Positions 1 through 6,064 of a DNA stretch of 6,064 nt are shown piece after piece (within the stretch, counting starts at the first letter, position 1; every line of letters begins with the position of its first letter). The notes under the pieces were generated by a model. The model was given only the letters and a program-made list of their open reading frames with translations, made no database searches and was not told where the DNA came from. Location of the stretch: NCBI GenBank assembly GCA_900557475.1, contig USTA01000059.1, positions 1-6,064 on the forward strand, given 5' to 3'. This DNA comes from an uncultured Clostridium sp. Lineage in GTDB: Bacteria; Bacillota; Clostridia; TANB77; CAG-508. The position numbers and the translations under genes were made by a program.

Positions 1-462
1 TGGTACATCCCCAATTACATCTTGAACTCCTTTTGCATATTCCTCTTCTTCACCTGGATTTGCTATCATGAAAAAATATGATGGTGAAAATGTTGTACCT
101 ACTTTTGCCATGGCCTCTTTAGCAACATATCTTCCAGTTTCTCTAGCAGTAATAAGTTTAGGTGAACCAGAAACTCCTACTTCTGTGTCTGGGTCTCCAA
201 TTGCAAGCATTCCTGCAAAACCTTTATCACTTGTTACATACCCATCTGGTACTAATATTCCTCCATTTGATGTACAACCTATAATTGGTGCTGTTCCTAA
301 ATTTTCTTTTGCACCTTTAACAAGTTCTTCTTGATTATATTTTGCTGAACTAAATATAAACGCTATTTTTGTTTGAATTAAATCTAGTACTGCTTTTTTT
401 GCACAAGCTTTTCCAGCCGCAAAAGCATCTTCTTCTGTACTCCATGCTACATTTGCTTTCAT
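1..462 (-). CDS. FIST-domain protein, N-terminal part (cut by window edge)
   Basis: The reverse strand encodes 154 residues from an ATG at 462 and stays open to base 1, so the C-terminus lies outside the window. The protein begins MKANVAWSTEEDAFAAGK. It continues with a beta-strand (IAFIFSSAKY, residues 33-42), a helix (EELVKGAKENLG) and the motif PIIGCTSNGGI (59-69). It then runs through GFAGMLAIGD (81-90) and an ARETG...AKEAM helix (107-118). This order matches the FIST N-terminal domain, a ligand-sensing fold found in bacterial signal-transduction proteins, often beside chemotaxis or cyclic-di-GMP domains. Complete FIST proteins are usually 350-400 residues with a FIST_C domain, so more than half should be missing here. 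There is no signal peptide or membrane segment in the visible part, so it is probably cytoplasmic. A strong AGGAGGA site (468-474) fixes the start. It is the last visible gene of the minus-strand run, 35 bases after the pilin-like gene. The ligand is unknown. Confidence 0.82.
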   Translation of the reverse strand, partial: MKANVAWSTEEDAFAAGKACAKKAVLDLIQTKIAFIFSSAKYNQEELVKGAKENLGTAPIIGCTSNGGILVPDGYVTSDKGFAGMLAIGDPDTEVGVSGSPKLITARETGRYVAKEAMAKVGTTFSPSYFFMIANPGEEEEYAKGVQDVIGDVP

Positions 463-467
463 TTGTT

Positions 468-474
468 TCCTCCT
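468..474 (-). promoter_or_regulatory. Strong ribosome binding site of the FIST gene
   Basis: The reverse strand reads AGGAGGA five bases before the ATG at 462. This near-perfect Shine-Dalgarno match confirms the start, although the gene has no stop codon inside the window. Confidence 0.8.
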
Positions 475-497
475 AAAATTTACTTTTGTTAATATTG

Positions 498-710
498 TTA
501 AATGATATCTTCCCATCCTCTGGTCATTTCATTTATGTGTTTTTCTGTATTTATTTTTTCCTGTATAAAGGTTTTGTTTTCATTTTTAACTGAATTTACT
601 ATTGGATTTGCTTTATATGATATTCCAACTAAAACACCCGCTAGTATACTCATTACTACTATTGTCACAACTAAAGAAAGTAATGTTATGCCTTTTTCAC
701 TCTTTCTCAT
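498..710 (-). CDS. Short type IV pilin-like (prepilin) protein
   Basis: A 70-residue protein with a class-III signal. The basic leader MRKSEKG ends in Gly7, the expected cleavage site for prepilin peptidase. It is followed by the hydrophobic helix ITLLSLVVTIVVMSILAGVL (residues 8-27). This closely resembles the KGITLIALVITIIVLLILAG leaders common on clostridial pilins and pseudopilins. In such proteins the leader is removed, residue +1 is methylated and the helix packs into a pilus-like filament or stays in the membrane. Mature position +5, usually Glu, is Ser here. Only about 40 mostly charged residues follow the helix, too few for the globular pilin head and without the usual beta-strands. 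It could be a minor pseudopilin, a membrane anchor or a decayed pilin. AGAGAGGAGA (715-724) precedes the ATG. It lies 31 bases after the ylbF-like gene. No pilus assembly gene is in the window, so its role is open. Confidence 0.72.
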   Translation of the reverse strand: MRKSEKGITLLSLVVTIVVMSILAGVLVGISYKANPIVNSVKNENKTFIQEKINTEKHINEMTRGWEDII

Positions 711-741
711 ATGTTCTCCTCTCTTTATCTTTTATATACCT

Positions 742-1086
742 TTATAATACATCTTTTATTGCTGTTCCAATTATTTTGTTAACATCAACCATTAGTTGAT
801 TAAAAGCAATCTCATAGTCAAAATATTCTTTTATATCCTTATTTTCTATCAAAACATTATACATTCTTGCAAGTTTTTGCTTTTTTTCTTCTTCGTCAAT
901 AGGTTTACTTTGGCTACGCTTAAGTTCCATTAATTGAACTTCTTGCTTTAATTTTTCAAATTCTACAATAGATGCTTTTTTGTTTTCGTCTTGCATAAGT
1001 TTTTCTTTAGCCCCTTTTAGGTCTTTATATTGTTTTGAATTTTTTAGTTCTTCTGCTAACTTATTTGCCGTGTCATATATTTCCAT
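742..1086 (-). CDS. YlbF/YmcA family protein
   Basis: A 114-residue, almost wholly alpha-helical, highly charged protein beginning MEIYDTANKLAEELKNSKQY. It matches the YlbF family (formerly DUF964): an N-terminal helix, a KDLKGAKEKLMQDENKK segment (about 21-37), a long central coiled-coil-like helix and a C-terminal amphipathic helix (FNQLMVDVNKIIGTAI). In Bacillus subtilis, YlbF and YmcA act with YaaT as a complex that specifies RNase Y cleavage of mRNA and affects sporulation, competence and biofilm formation. This protein has no cysteines, so it lacks the iron-sulphur ligands reported for parts of that complex and may be a different subfamily. The start at 1086 is chosen because AAGAGG lies eight bases upstream and family members typically begin near this point. 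An in-frame ATG at 1119, 11 codons earlier and seven bases after the upstream stop, has no visible ribosome site. It lies 40 bases behind the glycosyltransferase gene and is probably co-transcribed. Confidence 0.8.
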   Translation of the reverse strand: MEIYDTANKLAEELKNSKQYKDLKGAKEKLMQDENKKASIVEFEKLKQEVQLMELKRSQSKPIDEEEKKQKLARMYNVLIENKDIKEYFDYEIAFNQLMVDVNKIIGTAIKDVL

Positions 1087-1094
1087 ATATTTTG

Positions 1095-1100
1095 CCTCTT
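1095..1100 (-). promoter_or_regulatory. Ribosome binding site deciding the YlbF-family start
   Basis: The reverse strand reads AAGAGG eight bases before the ATG at 1086. The alternative in-frame ATG at 1119 is preceded only by an AT-rich stretch with no purine-rich site. This supports the shorter protein. Confidence 0.55.
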
Positions 1101-1126
1101 TCTTATAGGATTTATTCATTTTTTAT

Positions 1127-2419
1127 TTATGCATATGCACTTCTTTTTCTAAATGCTATTAAGTTTGATAACTCTTTTGTTCCATTTTGTGCTTTGGCTG
1201 CTTTTTCTGCCTTTTCTTGTTTTATTTTTTCTTCTTGCTTTTGAGCTTCTGTTTTGCAAACTGCTTGTTCGTATACATAATATGTATCTTGTGATATTTT
1301 ATTCCAGTTGTAAAGTTCTTTTACCTTTTTTACTGCATTTTTTGAAATTGCACTGCATAATTTAGCATCAAATAATAATGACAATACTGAATCTGCAATT
1401 GAATTTGAATTTCCAGCATAGCTTTTCATTCCATCTACACCATGTTCTACAATTTCATTTAGTCCACCTACATCTGACACTACTGTTGGAATACCTGCAA
1501 GCATTGCTTCTAATGCTACTATTCCAAATGGTTCATATGTACTTGGGAACACAGCTATATCTGCACATTTGTACATCTTTTGAACTTTTTTAGAATCACA
1601 ATATCCAGCAAAATATACCTTATTTTCAATTCCTAAGTTTTTTGCTTCTTGCTTTAATTCTTCCATCATTCCGCCCTTGCCACAGATTACTAGTTTAGCA
1701 TCATTGTAATTATTAAGAATTTTTGGCATTGCACCTATTAAGTTTTGAATTCCTTTTTCATAAACAAGTCTACCTACATATAGTATTATTTTTTCATTGT
1801 CCATTGCAAATTGTCTTCTGAAATCATAATCTCTTTCTATTCCAGAAAAATTTGTTAAGTTAATTCCATTTGGTACAACATTTATTTTCTCAAATGGAAG
1901 CCCAAAAATTCTTTGTAAATCACCTTTCATGTAATTACTATTTACAATTACTTCTGTTGATTCATATGTAAGCATCCATTCTGTATCATTTATATACCTT
2001 TGAGTTTCATCATGTATTCCACTATTTCTGCCATTCTCTGTTGCATGTATTGTTGATACAATAGGTATATTATGAGCCTCTTTTAAAGATTTTGCTGCAT
2101 ATGCAACAAGCCAATCATGGGCATGTATTACATCAAATTTTCCTTCTTTTACAATTAATTCATTTGCTTTTGCTAACATATTAAAATTAAGTTGCAATAT
2201 CCAATCAATAAAATTATTTGGATGTATCATATAGTTGTCTACTCTATATACTTTTACTCCCTTATCATCTTCAAAATATGGTGCATTTCCATCTTTATAT
2301 GTTACTACTGTAACGTCATGTCCATCTTTTATCATCCTATGAGATAAATCATGAACAACTCTTGATATTCCACCTACTATTCTTGGTGGATACTCCCATG
2401 ATAGCATTAAAATCTTCAT
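1127..2419 (-). CDS. GT4 glycosyltransferase, glycogen/starch synthase type
   Basis: A 430-residue GT-B-fold enzyme of family GT4. The N-terminal acceptor domain opens with MKILMLSWEYPPRIVGGISR, where Gly16-Gly17 form the glycine loop, and carries HAHDW at 99-103. The C-terminal nucleotide-sugar domain has VPNGIN (182-187), YVGRLVYEKG (214-223, with Arg217 and Lys222 placed to hold the donor phosphates) and the E-x7-E motif STYEPFGIVALEA (Glu296, Glu304). The WEYPP...GG start is typical of GT4 glycogen synthases and related alpha-glucan synthases. The likely reaction is transfer of glucose from ADP- or UDP-glucose to an alpha-1,4-glucan in the cytoplasm; the donor cannot be decided here. Divergence from a GH57 branching enzyme gene supports this role over cell-wall or lipid glycosylation. 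After about residue 386 comes an extra K/E/Q/A-rich tail ending IAFRKRSAYA, outside the catalytic fold. AGAGAGGA (2428-2435) lies eight bases before the ATG. It is the first gene of the minus-strand run. Confidence 0.87.
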   Translation of the reverse strand: MKILMLSWEYPPRIVGGISRVVHDLSHRMIKDGHDVTVVTYKDGNAPYFEDDKGVKVYRVDNYMIHPNNFIDWILQLNFNMLAKANELIVKEGKFDVIHAHDWLVAYAAKSLKEAHNIPIVSTIHATENGRNSGIHDETQRYINDTEWMLTYESTEVIVNSNYMKGDLQRIFGLPFEKINVVPNGINLTNFSGIERDYDFRRQFAMDNEKIILYVGRLVYEKGIQNLIGAMPKILNNYNDAKLVICGKGGMMEELKQEAKNLGIENKVYFAGYCDSKKVQKMYKCADIAVFPSTYEPFGIVALEAMLAGIPTVVSDVGGLNEIVEHGVDGMKSYAGNSNSIADSVLSLLFDAKLCSAISKNAVKKVKELYNWNKISQDTYYVYEQAVCKTEAQKQEEKIKQEKAEKAAKAQNGTKELSNLIAFRKRSAYA

Positions 2420-2448
2420 TTTTAATATCCTCTCTTTAGTTCAAAATT

Positions 2449-2470
2449 TTGTTAACATTATTGTATACAA
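2449..2470. promoter_or_regulatory. Candidate operator: two tandem palindromic 10-mers
   Basis: TTGTTAACAT (2449-2458) and TTGTATACAA (2461-2470) share the pattern TTGTWWACAW. The second is a perfect 10-base palindrome and the first contains the perfect palindrome TGTTAACA. Their centres are 12 bases apart, about one helical turn, and a weaker copy, TTTTCTACAA, sits at 2472-2481. The pair covers the predicted -10 box and start point of the glycosyltransferase operon, where a repressor would block transcription. No regulator is identified, and the AT-rich background makes short palindromes common. Confidence 0.4.
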
Positions 2471-2488
2471 CTTTTCTACAAAAGTAAA
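2460..2488 (-). promoter_or_regulatory. Predicted promoter of the glycosyltransferase operon
   Basis: On the reverse strand, TTTACT (2488 to 2483) and TACAAT (2465 to 2460) are separated by 17 bases, a plausible sigma-A-type -35/-10 pair. Transcription would start near 2453, leaving a leader of about 34 bases before the ATG at 2419. An alternative pair, TTGTCT (2501 to 2496) with TAGAAA (2478 to 2473), also has a 17-base spacer. The choice is by eye in very AT-rich DNA. Confidence 0.45.
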
Positions 2489-2528
2489 TAAAAAAAGACA
2501 AATTTTTTATTATTTTTTCTTTTTTCTC

Positions 2529-2557
2529 TTGATTAAAAATTTTCTTTGTTATATTAT
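2529..2557 (+). promoter_or_regulatory. Predicted promoter of the DUF4912-GH57 genes
   Basis: TTGATT (2529-2534) and TATTAT (2552-2557) are separated by 17 bases. A perfect TATAAT at 2571-2576 is an alternative -10 box, with TTGTTA (2546-2551) as its -35 at a longer 19-base spacing. Either gives a leader of roughly 60-80 bases before the ATG at 2641. This promoter lies back to back with that of the glycosyltransferase operon. Confidence 0.45.
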
Positions 2558-2624
2558 ATTATGAGTATATTATAATTTTAACCAAGGAAAGGCGGTTTAA
2601 TTATTTAAACTAAAAATACCTTAG

Positions 2625-2632
2625 AGGAAGGA
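2625..2632 (+). promoter_or_regulatory. Ribosome binding site of the DUF4912 gene
   Basis: AGGAAGGA lies eight bases before the ATG at 2641 and fixes the start of a protein whose low-complexity N-terminus could otherwise make the start doubtful. Confidence 0.7.
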
Positions 2633-2640
2633 TAATAAAT

Positions 2641-3540
2641 ATGCCAAGAAATGCTAAAGACGAAAAATTAAAAGATAATAAGACAAAAAATGTAAAAACT
2701 ACTAAAAATACTAAATCAAAAATAACAACTGCCACAAAAGAAACTTCTATAAAAGCTTCTAATAAAAGTGCAGTGAAAAAAAATACTAATGCCTCTAAGG
2801 CAAAAAAGGATACTAAGAAGACAAATAACACTGTGACTGCCAAAAGCAAAAAGGCTTCTAGTATTTCTAAAAATGCAGGTTTAAATTCTAAGGTTTCTTC
2901 AAATTCCACAAAGAAACTTAAGAATTTGAAGTCTTCTGCCAAAACATTTAAATGTAAAAAACCATTTGTTTTAGAATACTATGACTTACCTTATAATTAT
3001 AACAAAACTGTTGTAAAAGCTTTGGCACAAAATCCAACTACACTTTTTGTTTATTGGGAGATTTCAGCTGAAGACCGAGAAAACTTAGAAAAACAGTATG
3101 GTGAAAACTTTTTCTATATTACTAAACCTGTTTTGATAGTTCATAATTTAACTGAAAAATATTCATATGAAATAGATATAAATGATTTTGCAAACAATTG
3201 GTATATTAATGTAGGAAACTCTAAGTGCCAGTATGTTATAGAATTAGGAAGAAGACCTATTGAATTTACAGATAAAATTAAAACCGACTTTTTAAGTATT
3301 TCTTCTTCTAATGTCATAGAGTCACCTAATGATCATGTTTTATTTTTTAAAGATACTAATAAAGTTTTATATAGAAATATAAATACTAATAAATACACAG
3401 AGTTAATATTAAAGCCATTCTTAAAAAATATTTCTAGTATATATAAAGATATGCATCTTGCAGATACTGAAAATATTAATGAAAGTATGTTTGACTTTAA
3501 TAACCCTTCATCACAAAATCCAACATCTAATGTTTTATAG
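2641..3540 (+). CDS. DUF4912 protein with long lysine-rich N-terminal tail
   Basis: A 299-residue protein in two parts. Residues 1-107 are low-complexity, rich in Lys, Ser, Thr, Asn and Ala, with about 32 lysines and only about five acidic residues. The tail resembles a histone H1 tail and is probably disordered. Residues about 108-235 match DUF4912. They run YYDLPYNYNKTVVKALAQNP, then LFVYWEIS (135-142), a central strand region with WYINVG (187-192) and YVIELG (198-203), and a late FLSISSSNVIESP (217-229) before HVLFF. This aromatic beta-rich pattern could be an E-set or carbohydrate-binding-like fold, but that is inference and no catalytic motif is visible. A polar 60-residue tail follows. 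There is no signal peptide or membrane helix. DUF4912 genes are known near GH57 and GT4 genes in Firmicutes, and here the GH57 gene starts 63 bases downstream. A glucan-binding or scaffold role is plausible but unproven. Confidence 0.8.
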   Translation: MPRNAKDEKLKDNKTKNVKTTKNTKSKITTATKETSIKASNKSAVKKNTNASKAKKDTKKTNNTVTAKSKKASSISKNAGLNSKVSSNSTKKLKNLKSSAKTFKCKKPFVLEYYDLPYNYNKTVVKALAQNPTTLFVYWEISAEDRENLEKQYGENFFYITKPVLIVHNLTEKYSYEIDINDFANNWYINVGNSKCQYVIELGRRPIEFTDKIKTDFLSISSSNVIESPNDHVLFFKDTNKVLYRNINTNKYTELILKPFLKNISSIYKDMHLADTENINESMFDFNNPSSQNPTSNVL

Positions 3541-3573
3541 GTTTTCGTACTTAGAAAACCTACATTTATTTTT
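3538..3573 (+). terminator. Hairpin at the DUF4912 stop codon: attenuator or weak terminator
   Basis: TAGGTTTTC (3538-3546) pairs perfectly with GAAAACCTA (3554-3562) around a seven-base loop. The stem uses the stop codon TAG itself. It is followed by a run that is eight T in nine bases (3565-3573). The shape is that of an intrinsic terminator, but the stem has only three G-C pairs. It probably reduces rather than stops readthrough into the GH57 gene, or protects the upstream mRNA end. Confidence 0.45.
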
Positions 3574-3603
3574 AATAATATTACAAGAAAAGAGATTTAA
3601 ACA

Positions 3604-5202
3604 ATGGAAAAAAATATAAAAGGATATGTAAGTTTTGTACTACATGCACATTTACCATTTGTGCATCACCCAGAAAGTGAAGATTATTTAGAGGAGCAAT
3701 GGCTATATGAAGCTATTTCTGAAACTTATATTCCACTTATTTTAAATTTTCAAAAATTAGTGGATGAAAAAGTGGATTTCCGATTTACTATGTCACTTAC
3801 TCCTCCACTTTTAAATATGCTAGATAATAAAATGCTTCAAAAAAGGTATATAAAATATTTAAGAACACATATTGAGCTTGCAGAAAAAGAAATTGAAAGA
3901 ACAAAAGATGATCCAAGAATAAATGAACTTTCACATTACTATTATAATAGATATTCAAACGACCTTCATATATTTAAAGATGTATATAATTGTAATTTAA
4001 TTAATGCTTTTAAAAAGTTTCAAAATCTTGGAGTTTTAGAAATTATAGGTTGCGGAGCCACACATGGTTATTTTCCTATTTTATATGTTAATGAAAAAAC
4101 AGTAAGAGCACAAATTGCTTTGGGAGTTCAAACATATAACAAATATTTTGACAAGCCAATTAGAGGATTTTGGCTACCTGAATGTGGCTATGTTCCTGAA
4201 GCTGACAAATATTTAAGAGAATTTGGTGTTCAGTACGTTCTTACTGAAACACATGGAATATTGTATGCAGACCCAACACCTATATATGGAACTTATGCAC
4301 CAATTGTATCTCCAGATGGAGTTGTTGCTTTTGGTCGTGATTTAGAGTCTTCAAGACAAGTATGGTCATCAATTAATGGATATCCTGGGGATTTTAATTA
4401 CAGAGAATTTTATAGAGATATTGGTTATGACGCTCCATATGATTATATAAAACCATATATTGCATCAAATGGTGTAAGAGTTTCTACTGGTATTCGTTAT
4501 CATAGAATTACAGGAAAAACTGAAAATAAAGATATTTATAATTTAAGATGGGCTATGGACTCTGTTGAAAAAAATAGTGGTCATTTCTTTGATTGTAGAA
4601 AAGCACAAATAGAGCATTTATCTTCAAAAATGCATATTCCACCAATTATAGTTTGCCCTTATGATGCTGAACTTTATGGACATTGGTGGTATGAAGGACC
4701 AGATTTTTTATATACTCTTGCCAAAAAAGTATATTATGACGATTGTAATTTTAAATTAATTACACCTGGTGAATATATAGATAAATTCCCAGAAATACAA
4801 GTTTCAACTCCTTGTCGTTCAAGCTGGGGAGCTAAAGGATATTCTGAAGTTTGGCTTAACCCAACAAATGATTATGTTCATAAACATTTGCATGTGGCTG
4901 GCGATAGAATGTGTGAACTTGCACATAAATTTCCAAATGAACCTCTTGATTCAATTAAAAGACGTATTCTTAACCAATGCGTTCGAGAGTTAGTACTAGC
5001 CCAAAGTAGTGATTGGCTATTTATTATAACTAATGGTACTATGGTTGATTACGCCAAAAAAAGAATAAAAGATCATATTGGTAGATTTACTAAATTATAT
5101 AATTGTCTAATTAATGATGAAAAAATTGACATGAATTTTTTAGAAACAATTGAGGAAAAAGATTGTATTTTCCCCGAAGCTGATTACATGTTATATTATT
5201 AA
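3604..5202 (+). CDS. GH57 1,4-alpha-glucan branching enzyme
   Basis: A 532-residue cytoplasmic enzyme with the full set of GH57 signatures. These are HAHLPF (14-19), GCGATHGY (149-156), GFWLPECGY (188-196, catalytic nucleophile Glu193), PYDAELYGHWW (352-362, acid/base Asp354) and AQSSDW (466-471). Trp408 and Trp417 lie in the SSWG...VWLN stretch, where GH57 branching enzymes such as that of Thermococcus kodakarensis have substrate-binding tryptophans. The length fits the DUF1957/branching type and not the longer 4-alpha-glucanotransferases or amylopullulanases. The reaction cuts an alpha-1,4-glucan and rejoins the piece through an alpha-1,6 bond, making branch points in glycogen. Nothing is missing from the catalytic core, so it should be active. 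It has no signal peptide. The ribosome site (AAAGAGA) is modest. It follows the DUF4912 gene after 63 bases containing a hairpin and lies divergent from the glucan-synthase-like gene. A GH13-type GlgB elsewhere in the genome cannot be excluded. Confidence 0.92.
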   Translation: MEKNIKGYVSFVLHAHLPFVHHPESEDYLEEQWLYEAISETYIPLILNFQKLVDEKVDFRFTMSLTPPLLNMLDNKMLQKRYIKYLRTHIELAEKEIERTKDDPRINELSHYYYNRYSNDLHIFKDVYNCNLINAFKKFQNLGVLEIIGCGATHGYFPILYVNEKTVRAQIALGVQTYNKYFDKPIRGFWLPECGYVPEADKYLREFGVQYVLTETHGILYADPTPIYGTYAPIVSPDGVVAFGRDLESSRQVWSSINGYPGDFNYREFYRDIGYDAPYDYIKPYIASNGVRVSTGIRYHRITGKTENKDIYNLRWAMDSVEKNSGHFFDCRKAQIEHLSSKMHIPPIIVCPYDAELYGHWWYEGPDFLYTLAKKVYYDDCNFKLITPGEYIDKFPEIQVSTPCRSSWGAKGYSEVWLNPTNDYVHKHLHVAGDRMCELAHKFPNEPLDSIKRRILNQCVRELVLAQSSDWLFIITNGTMVDYAKKRIKDHIGRFTKLYNCLINDEKIDMNFLETIEEKDCIFPEADYMLYY

Positions 5203-5236
5203 TAAAAGGTTGCAAATATTGCAACCTTTTATTAAT
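5198..5236. terminator. Bidirectional terminator between the GH57 and groEL genes
   Basis: A perfect 18-base-pair stem (5198-5215 with 5219-5236) encloses a three-base loop ATA. The inner core AAAAGGTTGCAA pairs with TTGCAACCTTTT. Both strands give a GC-containing stem followed by T-rich sequence, so it can end transcription of both convergent genes. The GH57 stop codon TAA (5200-5202) is inside the left arm, and the groEL stop is only eight bases beyond the right arm. Confidence 0.88.
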
Positions 5237-5244
5237 GTTTTATT

Positions 5245-6064
<820 letters not shown>

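Noticed and set aside
68..334. Open frame of 88 residues on the plus strand
   Set aside because: It lies antisense to the FIST gene, which has a strong ribosome site and a recognisable domain. The translated protein resembles nothing I know and has no ribosome site.
776..785. A further TTGTTAACAT identical to one of the candidate operator 10-mers
   Set aside because: It lies inside the YlbF-family coding sequence, encodes ordinary residues (DVNK), and is single rather than paired. It also shows that this word can arise by chance in AT-rich DNA.
502..799. Two plus-strand open frames rich in Leu, Phe and Ser
   Set aside because: They are antisense to the pilin-like and YlbF-family genes, whose motifs and ribosome sites are clear. 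The hydrophobic look comes from reading AT-rich coding DNA backwards.
1117..1119. Upstream in-frame ATG for the YlbF-family gene
   Set aside because: No ribosome site precedes it, whereas AAGAGG precedes the ATG at 1086, where the family similarity begins. It remains a possible but weaker start.
1035..1593. Several plus-strand open frames of about 70 residues
   Set aside because: They are antisense to the glycosyltransferase and YlbF-family genes, lack ribosome sites and have no domain features.
2610..2942. Open frame on the minus strand that translates to a very hydrophobic, membrane-like 110-residue protein
   Set aside because: It is the antisense of the lysine-rich DUF4912 tail: AAA/AAG codons read backwards give Phe and Leu. 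It has no ribosome site and overlaps a well-supported gene.

Overview
The window is AT-rich, gene-dense bacterial DNA with strong AGGAGG-type ribosome binding sites. A clostridial-type prepilin leader (KGITLLSLVV), a YlbF-family protein and a Gly/Met-ended GroEL all point to a low-GC Firmicute of the class Clostridia, possibly a gut lineage. The genus cannot be named from the sequence.

Layout. On the minus strand, a four-gene run reads leftward from about 2419: a GT4 glycosyltransferase of the glycogen/starch-synthase type (1127-2419), a YlbF-family protein (742-1086), a very short type IV pilin-like protein (498-710) and the N-terminal part of a FIST-domain protein (1-462, cut by the window edge). 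A 221-base divergent promoter region (2420-2640) separates this run from two plus-strand genes. These are a DUF4912 protein with a long lysine-rich N-terminal tail (2641-3540) and a GH57 1,4-alpha-glucan branching enzyme (3604-5202). A large perfect hairpin (5198-5236) ends the GH57 gene and, from the other side, the convergent groEL gene, whose C-terminal half fills 5245-6064.

How the genes fit together. The GT4 enzyme should extend an alpha-1,4-glucan and the GH57 enzyme should add alpha-1,6 branches. Sharing one divergent control region, they look like the synthetic half of a glycogen module. DUF4912, directly upstream of GH57, is an uncharacterised partner. Its aromatic beta-rich core and histone-like basic tail make it the most interesting protein here. 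ylbF, the pilin-like gene and the FIST gene appear to be co-transcribed with the glycosyltransferase, but nothing in the sequence ties them to glucan metabolism. groEL is a separate housekeeping gene.

I see no tRNA, rRNA, CRISPR array, insertion sequence or phage gene. No gene-free stretch exceeds about 220 bases. The clearest regulatory signal is a pair of palindromic 10-mers over the predicted promoter of the glycosyltransferase operon.
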